A stretch of DNA of 64,000 nt from Paulinella micropora (Eukaryota; Cercozoa; Imbricatea; Euglyphida): positions 658,028-722,027 of the forward strand of contig BJOX01000063.1 of NCBI GenBank assembly GCA_009731375.1. Direction: 5' to 3'. The notes under the pieces were generated by a model. That model was not told the origin of the DNA. It worked only from the letters and a program-made list of their open reading frames with translations, and searched no databases. Below are positions 46,360 through 61,364 of this stretch, in pieces. Numbering within the stretch: the stretch's first letter is position 1; every line of letters begins with the position of its first letter. The translations under genes were made by a program, and so were the position numbers.

Positions 46360-47245
46360 GGTAGGTAGGTAGGTAGGTAGGTAGGTAGGTAGGTAGATAG
46401 ATAGCTGCCTTGTCTGTCTCTGATGTAACCACTGTCAGTGGCGGGCCACCACCCACCCGGGGCCTGAACAGATAGGTAGATAGGTAGATAGGTAGATAGG
46501 TAAGGTAGGTAGGTAGGTAGGTAGGTAGGTAGGTAGGTAGGTAGGTAGGTAGGTAGGTAGGTAGGTAGATAGATAGATAGCTGCCTTGTCTGTCTCTGAT
46601 GTAACCACTGTCAGTCGCGGGCCACCGCCCACCCGGGGCCTGAACAGATAGGTAGATAGGTAGGTAGGTAGGTAGGTAGGTAGGTAGGTAGATAGATAGA
46701 TAGTGTCTGTCTCTGACGTCACTGTCAGCGGCGTGCCACCACCCACCCGGGGCCTGAACAGATAGGTAGGTAGGTAGATAGGTAGGTAGGTAGGTAGGTA
46801 GGTAGATAGACAGATAGATAGCTCCCTTGTCTGTCTTTGATGTAATCACTGTCAGTCGCGGGCCACCACCCACCCGGGGCCTGAACAGATAGGTAGATAG
46901 GTAGGTAGGTAGGTAGACAGATAGATAGATAGCTGCCTTGTCTGTCTCTGATGTAATCACTGTCAGTCGCGGGCCACCGCCCACCCGGTGCCTGAACAGA
47001 TAGGTAGATAGGTAGATAGGTAGGTAGGTAGGTAGGTAGGTAGGTAGGAAGATAGATAGATAGGTAGCTGCCTTGTCTGTCTGATGTAATCACTGTCAGT
47101 CGCGGGCCACCGCCCACCCGGGGCCTGAACAGATAGGTAGTAGGTAGATAGGTAGGTAGATAGATAGATAGATAGCTGCCTTGTCTGTCTCTGATGTAAC
47201 CACTGTCAGTGGCGGGCCACCACCCACCCGGGGCCTGAAAAGATA
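46360..47245 (-). repeat. Seven 5' echoes of the LSLN exon
   Basis: Units of about 120-180 bases near 46403, 46579, 46703, 46828, 46933, 47067 and 47175 carry ctgttcag|gccccgggtggg and about 50 more exon bases in minus sense, then (CTAT)n/(CTAC)n. All lack the LSLN part. Confidence 0.9.
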
Positions 47246-47284
47246 GGTAGATAGGTAGGTAGGTAGGTAGGTAGGTAGGTAGGT

Positions 47285-47288
47285 AGAC

Positions 47289-47384
<96 letters not shown>

Positions 47385-47412
47385 GGATAGATAGATGGAT
47401 AGAATAGATAGC
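47285..47412. repeat. (GATA)n array
   Basis: A pure GATA array between the last LSLN echo and the first VAASDI echo. Confidence 0.92.
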
Positions 47413-47459
47413 CCTGATATCTGAGGCGGCCAGTGTGCTGCTTGCCACCAGTGAGGGGA

Positions 47460-47513
<54 letters not shown>

Positions 47514-47652
47514 GCCCAGGCGGTTCCTGTGACGCGCCTCTGGAGCATGTGAAATTTTTTCTACTTCCTTCATCATGCGCTCTTTGGTGAAAAGAGTGGG
47601 CGCAAACCTTTCCTTTGAAGGAATCACACCGAGGTAGTTCATCAGAGGCTCG

Positions 47653-47708
<56 letters not shown>

Positions 47709-47891
47709 CCTACCTACCTACCTGCCTGCCTACCTACCTACCTACCTACTTACCTGCCTACCTACTTACCTACCAACCTACCTACCTACCACCTACCTAC
47801 CTACCTACCTACCTATCTACCTATCTTTTGGATAGATGGATAAACCTGATATCTGAGGCAGCCAGTGTGCTGCTTGCCACCAGTGAGGGGA

Positions 47892-47947
<56 letters not shown>

Positions 47948-48165
47948 CATCCATCTATCTATCTATCTACCTACCTACCTACCTACCTACCTGCCTACCT
48001 ACCTACCTACCTACCTATCTACCTGCCTACCTACCTACCTGCCTACCTACCTACCTACCTACCTACCTACCTACCTATCTACCTATCTTTTGGATAGATG
48101 GATAAACCTGATATCTGAGGCGGCCAGTGTGCTGCTTGCCACAAGTGAGGGGACATCTATCTATC
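47413..48165 (-). repeat. Three 3' echoes of the VAASDI exon
   Basis: Minus-strand copies at 47413-47461, 47847-47893 and 48108-48154 repeat cactggtggcaagcagcaca plus ctggccgcctcagatatcag|g. A unique 130-base piece (47513-47650) lies between the first and second. Confidence 0.82.
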
Positions 48166-48169
48166 TATA

Positions 48170-48203
<34 letters not shown>

Positions 48204-48319
48204 CTATCTATCTATCTATCTCCTACCTACCTGCCTACCTACCTACCTGCCTACCTACCCACCTACCTACCTACCTACCTACCTACCTATCTACCTATCT
48301 TTTGGAAAGATGGATAAAC

Positions 48320-48366
48320 CTGATATCTGAGGCGGCCACTGTGCTGCTTGCCACCAGCGAGGTGAT
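48320..48366 (-). CDS. Gene 2 most 5' exon seen (VAASDI), left end uncertain
   Basis: On the minus strand the frame reads [16 protein letters not shown] plus AG, donor gtttat, phase 2 out, matching the LSLN exon. The 5' boundary is unclear because a (TTC)n polypyrimidine tract precedes it and no good acceptor or ATG is visible. It could be a leader or signal-like N-terminus. Confidence 0.45.
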
Positions 48367-48370
48367 ATTT

Positions 48371-48715
<345 letters not shown>

Positions 48716-49075
48716 CTGATGATACTGGGCAAAGGTTTAGGATCCTAACCGTATATGTATGTATGTATGTATGTATGTTATGTATGTTATGTATGTTATG
48801 TATGTTATGTATGTATGTATGTATGGATGGATGGATGGATGGATGGATGGATGGATGGATGGATGGATGGATGGATGGATGGATACATTCATGCATGTAT
48901 GCATATATGTATGTATGTATGGATGGATGGATGGATGGATGGATGGATGGATGGATGGATACATTCATGTATGTATGCATGTATGTATGCATGTATGTAT
49001 GTATGTATGTATGTATGTAGGACCGGTAGGTAGACTTCCTCGCATGTTTTCGTCTGACCACGCCTAACAATAATA
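48716..49075. repeat. (GTAT)n and (GGAT)n arrays, with a short island
   Basis: 49018-49070 is a non-repetitive island. On the minus strand it has an acceptor-like attgttag and an open frame, which might be a further upstream gene 2 exon, but no phase test is possible. Confidence 0.6.
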
Positions 49076-49134
49076 ATGCTAATAATAATGATAATAATAA
49101 TGATAATGATGATGATGATGATGATGATAATAAC

Positions 49135-49187
<53 letters not shown>

Positions 49188-49191
49188 TAAT

Positions 49192-49401
49192 AGTGCTTCT
49201 CTGTCAATGGCTGATGCAAATCTGCACATGCGCCTCCATCGTCTCACCCGTGAGGGGAGTACGAAGAATTGACGATAGGCTCTAATGACACCCCCGCACG
49301 GGTTCCAACACTTCCAGACGGACCGGTATGTTCAATGAAAATACTGGTGGCACCGACGGGAATCGAACTGGCGACAGGGCCCAGATGGTAGAACTTGACC
49401 A
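49192..49401 (-). mobile_element. SINE-A, copy 4, 5' truncated
   Basis: Reverse complement of 7660-7896. The tRNA-like head is cut at gaacttgacc. Flanked by (AAT)n. Confidence 0.88.
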
Positions 49402-49429
49402 ATAATATAATAATAATAATAATAATAAC

Positions 49430-49460
<31 letters not shown>

Positions 49461-49488
49461 GTAATAGTAATAGTAATAGTAATAATAA

Positions 49489-49550
<62 letters not shown>

Positions 49551-49681
49551 GTAATAGTAATAGTAATAGTAATAATAATAATAATAATAATAATGATAAT
49601 AATAATAATATTAATAATAATAATATTAATAATAATAATAATAATGATAATTGTAATAATGATAATAATAATAATAATAAT
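49402..49681. repeat. (AAT)n array with AGT variants
   Basis: A simple repeat between two SINE-A copies. Probably grown from SINE tails. Confidence 0.92.
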
Positions 49682-49950
49682 AGTGCTTCTCTGTCAATGG
49701 CTGATGCATTTCTGCACATGCGCCTCCATCGTCTCACCCGTGAGGGGAGTACGAAGAATTGACGATAAGCTCTAATGACACCCCCGCAAGGGCAGTTCCA
49801 ACACTTCCAGACGGGCCGGTATGTTCAATGAAAATACTGGTCCAGAAATAGACCGGTATGTTCAATGAAAATACTGGTGGCACCGACGGGAATCGAACTG
49901 GCGACAGGGCCCAGATGGTAGAACTTGACCACTGGGCTATCACGGTGTCC
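49682..49950 (-). mobile_element. SINE-A, copy 5, full length
   Basis: Complete with A and B boxes and the duplicated central unit. Ends at ggtgtcc before (AAT)n. Confidence 0.9.
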
Positions 49951-50047
<97 letters not shown>

Positions 50048-50067
50048 CGACGATGATGATGATGATG

Positions 50068-50153
<86 letters not shown>

Positions 50154-50172
50154 AATAATAATGATGATGATG

Positions 50173-50214
<42 letters not shown>

Positions 50215-50280
50215 TAATAATAATAATAATAATAATATAATAATAATAATAATAACAATAATAATAACAATAATAATAAC

Positions 50281-50312
<32 letters not shown>

Positions 50313-50351
50313 TGATAATGATAATAACAACAATAACAACAATAACAATAC

Positions 50352-50423
<72 letters not shown>
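49951..50423. repeat. (AAT)n/(ATG)n array
   Basis: 470 bases of trinucleotide repeat between SINE-A and SINE-B. Confidence 0.93.
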
Positions 50424-50426
<3 letters not shown>

Positions 50427-50833
50427 ATATCTGAGGCGTACTGATGCAGCTAATGGCATATCCTCAACGGACATAAGCCTCCAATACCCTTGTTCGAGGT
50501 CCTCCACCCCCCCGGTCAGTCTCTCGCCTGATGATCGGGGCCACCGATGGAGCTCCTGAGGGCAAGACTGCCACTAAGCCGAGGTTATTCCGCAGTCCCA
50601 GCAACCTCTTGCAAGACGTCACCGAATGTGCAAGTGCATACACCAAGCGCGGTTGCTAGAGCTGCCTCGAAACCCCACCCATAACAATCTGGTGTCTGCT
50701 GGGTCCTGGGCTATCAACCAGCATATGCGGAGTTTAAGATCTTTTACGCGCGCAACGACCCTCCTCCCCAGCATCTACCACCAAAGGGTTATGAGTTGGC
50801 GTCACAGTTTAACGCCTTGAGGCCATTGGGCTG
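50424..50833 (+). mobile_element. SINE-B-like repeat, copy 2
   Basis: Nearly identical to 28400-28804, with single-base indels. Flanked by (AAT)n. Confidence 0.88.
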
Positions 50834-50835
50834 TA

Positions 50836-50890
<55 letters not shown>

Positions 50891-50891
<1 letters not shown>

Positions 50892-51157
50892 GTGCTTCTC
50901 TGTCAATGGCTGATGCATTTCTGCACATGCGCCTCCATCGTCTCACCCGTGAGGGGAGTACGAAGAATTGACGATAGGCTCTAATGACACCCCCGCAAGG
51001 GCAGTTCCAACACTTCCAGACGGACCGGTATGTTCAATGAAAATACTGGTCCAGACGGACCGGTATGTTCAATGAAAATACTGGTGGCACCGACAGGAAT
51101 CGAACTGGCGACAGGGCCCAAATGGTAGAACTTGACCACTGGGCTATCACGGTGTCC
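50891..51157 (-). mobile_element. SINE-A, copy 6, full length
   Basis: A and B boxes present with few differences from copy 5. (AAT)n on both sides. Confidence 0.9.
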
Positions 51158-51159
51158 AA

Positions 51160-51220
<61 letters not shown>

Positions 51221-51228
51221 TGATAATG

Positions 51229-51263
<35 letters not shown>

Positions 51264-51279
51264 AATGATGATGATGATG

Positions 51280-51324
<45 letters not shown>

Positions 51325-51419
51325 GTAATAGTAGTAATAATAATAATAATATTAATAATAATAACAATAATAATAATAATAATAATCATAATAATAATAA
51401 TAACAATAATAGTAATAAT

Positions 51420-51572
51420 ACGTAAAAGATCTTAAACTCCGCATATGCTGGTTGATAGCCCAGGACCCAGCAGACACCAGATTGTTATGGGTGGGGTTTC
51501 GAGGCAGCTCTAGCAACCGCGCTTGGTGTATGCACTTGCACATTCGGTGACGTCTTGCAAGAGGTTGCTGGG
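51420..51572 (-). mobile_element. SINE-B-like repeat, copy 3, cut by gap
   Basis: Matches the minus orientation of the family until the N gap at 51573-52146. Confidence 0.85.
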
Positions 51573-52146
51573 NNNNNNNNNNNNNNNNNNNNNNNNNNNN
51601 NNNNNNNNNNNNNNNNNNNNNNNNNNNNNNNNNNNNNNNNNNNNNNNNNNNNNNNNNNNNNNNNNNNNNNNNNNNNNNNNNNNNNNNNNNNNNNNNNNNN
51701 NNNNNNNNNNNNNNNNNNNNNNNNNNNNNNNNNNNNNNNNNNNNNNNNNNNNNNNNNNNNNNNNNNNNNNNNNNNNNNNNNNNNNNNNNNNNNNNNNNNN
51801 NNNNNNNNNNNNNNNNNNNNNNNNNNNNNNNNNNNNNNNNNNNNNNNNNNNNNNNNNNNNNNNNNNNNNNNNNNNNNNNNNNNNNNNNNNNNNNNNNNNN
51901 NNNNNNNNNNNNNNNNNNNNNNNNNNNNNNNNNNNNNNNNNNNNNNNNNNNNNNNNNNNNNNNNNNNNNNNNNNNNNNNNNNNNNNNNNNNNNNNNNNNN
52001 NNNNNNNNNNNNNNNNNNNNNNNNNNNNNNNNNNNNNNNNNNNNNNNNNNNNNNNNNNNNNNNNNNNNNNNNNNNNNNNNNNNNNNNNNNNNNNNNNNNN
52101 NNNNNNNNNNNNNNNNNNNNNNNNNNNNNNNNNNNNNNNNNNNNNN
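51573..52146. other. 574-base assembly gap (N)
   Basis: Unresolved sequence inside a SINE/(AAT)n cluster, a typical place for assembly failure. Confidence 1.
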
Positions 52147-52166
52147 ATAATAATAATAATAGTAAT

Positions 52167-52316
52167 AGTGTATCTCCTGCCAATCGCTGAGCCAAAAGGC
52201 CATGTGCATCCAGTCCTCCATTCCATAAGGAAAGTCTCCACACCGATCGGTGGAATAAAGGAAGTGACGGCATAGAACATTACTCTAGGAGCTTTATACC
52301 AATCAGCCCATGGAAA
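52167..52316 (-). mobile_element. Possible SINE fragment (SINE-C)
   Basis: A 150-base unique island between (AAT)n arrays. On the minus strand it contains tggctcagcgattgg, an A-box-like motif. No second copy in the window and no B box. Confidence 0.35.
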
Positions 52317-52377
52317 AATAATAATAGTAATAATAATGTTAATAATAATAGTGATAATAATAGTCATAGTAATAGTA

Positions 52378-52451
<74 letters not shown>

Positions 52452-52527
52452 TATAATGATAATAATAAGCATAATAATAATTATAATGATAATAATAAGC
52501 ATAATAAGCACAATAATAATAATCATA

Positions 52528-52578
<51 letters not shown>

Positions 52579-52770
52579 GTAATAATAATAATAATAATAA
52601 TGATAATAATAATGATAATAATAATGATAACAATAATGATAATGACAACAGCAACAACAACAACAACAACAATAATAATAATAATAATAATAATAACAAT
52701 AATAATAATAACAATAATAATAATATTATAATAATAATAATATCATTATTATTACTATTATTATTATTAC

Positions 52771-52816
<46 letters not shown>

Positions 52817-53035
52817 GTAATAATAATAGTAATAATAATAATATTGTAGTAATAATAATAGTAATAATAATAATATTGATAATGATGATAAGATAAGAAA
52901 ATGAGAAAAGAGATGAAAAGAAAAGAAAAGAAAAGAAAAAGAAAAAGAAAAGAAAAAGAAAAAAAAAGAAAAGAAAAAGAAAAGAAAAAGAAAAGAAAAA
53001 GAAAAGAAAAAGAAAAGAAAAAGAAAAGAAATTAA
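52317..53035. repeat. (AAT)n, (ATT)n and (AAAAG)n arrays
   Basis: AAT repeats switch to ATT at 52745, back to AAT, then polypurine AAAAG to 53030. Confidence 0.92.
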
Positions 53036-53290
53036 CCTGAGTATGAGCGTAGCCAGCACAACAAGTCCTGAGAGCCACTTCGCCAGCTTACGCCATAGCC
53101 AGGGGAGCCACGTAGCCACGGGCCATGCAGCCAGTTGAAGCCATGGCCATGGCCAGGAAGCCAGCACAAGCCACGAGAGCCACATGACCAGAAGGTAGAA
53201 GGTAGAAGGTAGGGGGCCAGGTCCACGCAAGCAGCTAGCTTCTGCCTGTACCGACGTAGATGCAAGTATAGGAAGCTTTATGGAGAGTTA
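53036..53290. other. Unique island with short agccac/gccatgg repeats
   Basis: Degenerate repeats of gagccac, gccatggcc and agccagcac span 53046-53195, followed by three gaaggta units. The minus strand is open and would give a Trp/Leu-rich peptide, which I do not trust. Confidence 0.45.
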
Positions 53291-53498
53291 ATAGGTGATT
53301 AGGGAGGAGGAGGAGGAGGAGGAGGAGGGGGGGGGGGGGGGGGGGGGGGNNNNNNNNNNNNNNNNNNNNNNNNNNNNNNNNNNNNNNNNNNNNNNNNNNN
53401 NNNNNNNNNNNNNNNNNNNNNNNNNNNNNNNNNNNNNNNNNNNNNNNNNNNNNNNNNNNNNNNGGGGGGGGGGGGGGGGGGGGGGGGAGGAGAAAGAG

Positions 53499-53539
<41 letters not shown>

Positions 53540-53640
53540 GGAAGAGGAAGAGGAGGAGGAGGAGGAGGAGAAAGAGGAGGATGAGGAGGAAGAGGAGGAA
53601 GAGAAGGAAGAGGGGCAGGACGCTTCAGGTATCAAATAGT
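53291..53640. repeat. (GGA)n and poly-G with N gap
   Basis: Poly-G runs on both sides of the gap 53350-53463, then GGA/GAA. Strong G-quadruplex potential probably caused the gap. Confidence 0.9.
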
Positions 53641-54515
<875 letters not shown>

Positions 54516-54961
54516 AATGTATGTATGTATGTATGTATGTATGTATGTATGTATGTATGTATGCATGTATGTATGTATGCATGTATGTATGTATTGATGT
54601 ATACATACATTCATAAATACATGCATGCATACATACATAGAAACATACATACATACATACATACATACGTACGTAGTAGAAACATGCATGCATGCATACA
54701 TACATACATACATACAGACAGACAGACAGACATATAGACATACATATAGACATACATACATACATACATACAAACGTACATACGTACCTACGTACATACA
54801 TACATACATGCATGCATACATACATACATACATACATACATACACATACATACACACATACATACATACGTACGTAACGTACGTACGTACTTACCTACCT
54901 ATCTACCTACCTACCTACCTACCTACCTAAATGCATATGTATGCATATATGTATGTATGCA

Positions 54962-54994
<33 letters not shown>

Positions 54995-55167
54995 TGTATG
55001 TATGTATGTATGTATGTATGTATGTGTGTATGTATGTGTGTATGTATGTATGTATGTATGTATGTATGTATGTATGTATATGTATGCATGTATGTATGTA
55101 TGTATGTATGTATGTATGTATGTATGTATGCATGAATGTATGTATGCATGTATGTATGTATGTATAC

Positions 55168-55198
<31 letters not shown>

Positions 55199-56590
55199 TG
55201 TATGTACGTATGTATGTATGTATGTATGTATGCATGTATGTATGTATGTATGTTTGCATGTTTTATGTATGTATGTATGTACGTACGTACGTACGTACGT
55301 ATGTATGTATGTATGTATGTATGTATATACAGGTATCTATGTACGTATGTATGTATGTATGTATGTACGTATGTATTTATGTATGTATGTATGTATGTAT
55401 GTACGTACGTGCGTACACGTACGTACGTACGTACGTACGTACCTACGTACGTACGTATGTATGTATGTATGTATGTATGTGTATGTATGTATGTATGTAT
55501 GTATGTATTTGTGTGTGTATGTATGTATGTATGTATCTATCTATGTATCTATGTATGTATGCATGTATGTATCTATGTATGTCTGTATGTATGTATGTAT
55601 GTGACATACATACATATATATACATATATACATATATATATAGTTATTTGTGTGTGTGTGGATGTGTGAATGTATGTATGTATGTATGTATGTGTGTGTG
55701 TGTGTGTCTATGTATGTATGTATGTATGTATGTATGTATGTGTGCATGCATGCCTGCATGCATGTATGCATGTATGCATGTATGTATGTATGTATGTATG
55801 TGTGTATGTATGTATGTATTTATGTATGTATTTGTATGTATGTATGCATGTATGTATGTATTTTATGTGTGTATGTGTGTATGTATGTATGTATGTATAT
55901 GTATGTATGTATGTTTGCATGCTTTATTTATGTATGTATGTACGTACGTACGTACGTCTGTATGTATGTATGTATGTATGTATGTATGCATGTATGTATG
56001 TACATACATACATACATACACACATACACACATACATACATACATACATACATACATTACATACATACATGCATGTATTCATGCATGTATGTATGTTATA
56101 AGAAGGAGTGACTGACGCCCTCTACGAGAACAACACGCGCAATTGACGCATGTATGTATGTATGTACATCCAGTATGTATGTATGTATATGTATGTATGT
56201 GTGTGTGTATGTATGTATGTATGTATGTATGTATGTGTGTATGTATGTATGACATGTATGTACATACGTATGTATGTATGTGTATGTATGTATGTATGTA
56301 TGTATGTATGTATGTATGTATGTTCACATTTGTATGTTGTATGTATGTATGTATGTATGTATGTATGTATGACATGTATGTATGTGTGTATGTATGTATG
56401 TATGTATGTATGTATGTATGTATGTATGTGTGTACATATGCACATGTGTATACATACATACATATGTACATACATATATACATACATAAATACATACATA
56501 CATACATACATACACATACATACATACATACATACACATACATACATATATGCACATACATACGTACAAACATACTGTATGTATGTAATG
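54516..56590. repeat. (GTAT)n, (ATAC)n, (GTAC)n arrays
   Basis: Alternating orientation blocks, 2 kb. One small island at 56100-56150 (agaaggagtgactgacgccc and 30 more bases) has an acceptor-like ataag and reads GVTDALYENNTRN then stop. It could be an isolated echo. Confidence 0.85.
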
Positions 56591-57245
56591 TTTTGATAAT
56601 GGCATAAATACTCCTGTAAATATCATATAGGAACGGGCTTGTAATATTGTGTTGTTGTCTATTCCACGTGTGAGTGCACGCAAAAATACACACAAAAGTG
56701 TGTATACACATAAACAGAAAGTGCGCACACTCAATACACAAAATGTTGAAAATGAAACCAAAAGAAAGAAAAAAGGTATGAATATAACAAGGAAACCTTG
56801 ATCCTTCCGTTTGACGGTAAATTTTTTAAAATTTAGGTTTTGGTTTTTTGCCACCCGAGGCTGAAAGAGGCGGTCGCAGGATTCTGAAGTTGAACTTTTG
56901 TTAGCAGCAGCAAAAATTCACGGGAAATTCGGAGTCGGAGAAAAACAGCACACAAAGGGTGTTTGGGGCTTGCTTATTCCACCCACACAAGGAAAGAAAC
57001 TTTCTGCAGTCCCCAGAGATAAAGTGGTTTGCTAGGCTGATCTGGTTCTCAATTCTGTGAATTCCCCTCCCAACGCCGAATAGCAATTTGAGGGGATCAT
57101 CTGGACCGTGTCCAAGCGTTGCACAGTAATTGCATTACAATCCACCGCCTTGTGTTAGCAGAAGAAGACAGGATAACAGGCGAGCACCATAATCAGGCTT
57201 CAGCAAGATATAACGCGTCATCCTCCAACCGTTTGCCCACTCCGA
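56591..57245. other. Unique sequence, no recognised gene
   Basis: 650 non-repetitive bases with ordinary composition and no long open frame on either strand. Confidence 0.5.
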
Positions 57246-57282
57246 ACAACTGTGTGTGTGTGAGAGAGAGAGAGAGATAGAG

Positions 57283-57376
<94 letters not shown>

Positions 57377-57377
57377 C

Positions 57378-57422
<45 letters not shown>

Positions 57423-57513
57423 NNNNNNNNNNAGCGCGCGCGCGAGTGAGAGAGAGAGTGTGTGAGAGAGAGAGTGAGAGCGAGAGAGAGAGAAGAGAAA
57501 GAGAGAGAGAGCG

Positions 57514-57585
<72 letters not shown>

Positions 57586-57600
57586 GAGAGAGAGAGAGAT

Positions 57601-57631
<31 letters not shown>

Positions 57632-57854
57632 CGTCAAAATTTGGGCCCCAACAACCCCCAGGTCTGTCCCTTAAAACAAGTTCTTACATGGCAAACTGTG
57701 ACCCACTGCATGAAGAAAATCAAGCAAAGAAACCACAGCATACATGGATTGTTTCAACAGTACGGTATTCAGACAACCAGATAGACAGACAAGACAGACA
57801 AGACACACACACACAGATCGAGAGAAAGAGGAAGAGCAATAGCGAGAGAGAGAG

Positions 57855-57905
<51 letters not shown>

Positions 57906-57980
57906 GAGAGCGTATGTGTGTGTGTGAGAGAGAGAAGGGAAGAGAAAGAAAGAAGAGAGAGATCGAGAGAAAAGAGGAAG

Positions 57981-58028
<48 letters not shown>

Positions 58029-58037
58029 TGTGTGTGT

Positions 58038-58071
<34 letters not shown>

Positions 58072-58311
58072 GAGAGAGGGAGAAGAGAGAGAGAGAGAGA
58101 GCGAGTGAGAGAGAGAGAGCGCGAGTGAGAGAGAGAGCGAGTGAGAGAGAGAGAGAGCGAGTGAGAGAGAGAGAGAGAAAGCAACAACAACAATATATGT
58201 AGAGAGAGAGAGAGAGAGAGAAGGGAGGGAGGGAGGGAGAGAGAGAGACACAGAGAGAGAGAGAGAGAGATAGAGATCGAGAGAAGGAGAAAGAGAGAGA
58301 GAGAGAGAAAG

Positions 58312-58350
<39 letters not shown>

Positions 58351-58560
58351 ATGTTTAATGGTATATATATATAGAGTATTTGTTTTAAATAACATATATA
58401 GGTAGAGAAAGAGGAGAGAGAGAGAGGAAAGATCGAGAGTCGAGAGAGAGAGAGAGACACACAGAGAGAGAGAGACAGAGAGACAGAGACAGAGAGAGAA
58501 GAAAGATCGAGAGAGATCGAGAGAGAGAGAGAGAGAGTGAAAGAGAAAAATAGATAGAAA
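57246..58560. repeat. (AG)n arrays with a 200-base unique island
   Basis: Polypurine AG repeats with GC and AAAG variants and an N gap at 57423-57432. The island 57630-57815 has no recognised gene. Confidence 0.9.
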
Positions 58561-58899
58561 AGAATTATTATGATTCAGAAGTATAGTAAGAATATAGGGT
58601 AGAATATGTAACACCCGAACAGTCTGAGTACTTTGACTCGATTCCAGGTATAAGGGGCGCGTACGGGACGCTTATTTCAAATGGTATGGGTGAGATACGA
58701 TCCGAAATAAGGTTGTCAGGAGTATCGTTTTTAGCACGACGTGCTGATGGCATGCGCTCCCCACCGCCCATAACCCTTATGTGTGGTGAAAGAATAAGTA
58801 AGAAAATATGGTTAATGTATCTTTACCCTTTACGCTTAAGTTGTAAAGATACACGGAATTATAGTAGATGAGTTTAGTATACTTTGATAAATACAAAGT

Positions 58900-58900
<1 letters not shown>
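58561..58900. other. Unique island containing tatagggtagaatatgtaaca
   Basis: 340 bases without a long frame. Its left edge shares a gggtagaatatgtaac motif with the duplicated unit at 59362-59670. Confidence 0.45.
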
Positions 58901-58976
<76 letters not shown>

Positions 58977-59070
58977 NNNNNNNNNNNNNNNNNNNNNNNN
59001 NNNNNNNNNNNNNNNNNNNNNNNNNNGGGGGAGGAAGAGGAAGAGGAGGAGAAGGAGGAGGAGGAGGAGA

Positions 59071-59121
<51 letters not shown>

Positions 59122-59361
59122 GAGGGAGAAAGTTAAAGAGAGAGTCATACATACATACATACATAAATACATGAATACATACATACATACATACATACAT
59201 GCATGCATACATTACATACATACATACATACATTACTTATATACATACATACATACATACATACATACATACATGCATACATATATACATACATACATAC
59301 ACACACACACACATGCATTCATGTACATACATACATAGAGAGAGAGAGAGAGAGAGAGAGT
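58901..59361. repeat. (AG)n, N gap, (ATAC)n
   Basis: N gap at 58977-59026, then GGA/AG and ATAC repeats. Confidence 0.9.
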
Positions 59362-59503
59362 AGGTGTTTTTAATAATGTATATATAGAGAGGAAGAGTAG
59401 AGAAAAAAATAGCTTTATATCGAAGTGGTGAATATATAATGAATATAGGGTAGAATATAGGGTAGAATATGTAACACTGGGTTACATATTGAGTACTTAG
59501 TCA

Positions 59504-59538
<35 letters not shown>

Positions 59539-59666
59539 GTGTTTTTAAATATATATAGAGAGAGAGGAAGAGTAGAGAAAAAAATAGCTTTATATCGAAG
59601 TGGTGAATATATAATGAATATAGGGTAGAATATGTAACACTGGGTTACATATTGAGTACTTAGTCA

Positions 59667-59670
<4 letters not shown>
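59362..59670 (+). repeat. Tandem duplication of about 170-base unit
   Basis: Two copies (59362-59505 and 59536-59669) of gtaggtgtttttaat...agctttatatcgaagtggtg...gggttacatattgagtactt separated by (AG)n. The same amplification style as in the genes. Confidence 0.8.
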
Positions 59671-60415
<745 letters not shown>

Positions 60416-60504
60416 TTATGCATTCTCCGACCTATGCATGTATGACATATCTTTATGCGTGTAAAAGAGTGAATGCATCGATACCGAGCCCTCTAAACAG
60501 AGCT

Positions 60505-60580
60505 AAGGTATTATTAAGGTAAGGTAAAGGTAAGGAGGCAAAGGTCAGCTAAGGCGAAGGTAAGGTAAGGTAAGGTATGG
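60505..60580. repeat. Degenerate (AAGGT)n array
   Basis: Short pentamer block aaggt with insertions. Confidence 0.85.
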
Positions 60581-60623
60581 ACGTTTGTGGTTTTGGTGGT
60601 AGCGAACCCGAGAGCCTGAAGAG

Positions 60624-60624
<1 letters not shown>

Positions 60625-60664
<40 letters not shown>

Positions 60665-60700
60665 TATTATTATTATTATTATTGTTATTATTATTGTTAT

Positions 60701-60774
<74 letters not shown>

Positions 60775-60803
60775 TTGTTATTATTATTGTTGTTGTTGTT
60801 GTT

Positions 60804-60871
<68 letters not shown>
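60625..60871. repeat. (TTA)n/(TAG)n array
   Basis: Trinucleotide repeats next to the SINE-B tandem. Confidence 0.93.
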
Positions 60872-60873
<2 letters not shown>

Positions 60874-61364
60874 ATCTGGCTTGGAGTGTTGACTGTGACA
60901 TATTTGAGGGAAATCCCGATGAAAAAACCTAGTCATACTTGCTAAACAGAGTTCCAGCCCAATGGCCTCAAGGCGTTAAACTGTGACGCCAACTCATAAC
61001 CCTTTGGTGGTAGATGCTGGGGAGGAGGGTCGTTGCGCGCGTAAAAGATCTTAAACTCCGCATATGCTGGTTGATAGCCCAGGACCCAGCAGACACCAGA
61101 TTGTTATGGGTGGGGTTTCGAGGCAGCTCTAGCAACCGCGCTTGGTGTATGCACTTGCACATTCGGTGACGTCTTGCAAGAGGTTGCTGGGACTGCGGAA
61201 TAACCTCGGCTTAGTGCAGTCTTGCCCTCAGGAGCTCCATCGGTGGCCCCGATCATCAGGCGAGAGACTGACACGGGGGGGTGGAGGACCTCGAACAAGG
61301 GTATTGGAGGCTTATGTCCGTTGAGGATATGCCATTAGCTGCATCAGTACGCCTCAGATATAGT
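60872..61364 (-). mobile_element. SINE-B-like repeat, copy 4, long form
   Basis: A 493-base unit: the 405-base core plus about 85 bases (aaatctggcttggagtgttg onward) not present in copies 1 and 2. Directly followed by an almost identical second unit. Confidence 0.88.

Noticed and set aside
56100-56150. Exon reading GVTDALYENNTRN
   Set aside because: Single isolated island without neighbours to test phase, and it ends in a stop with no 3' context.
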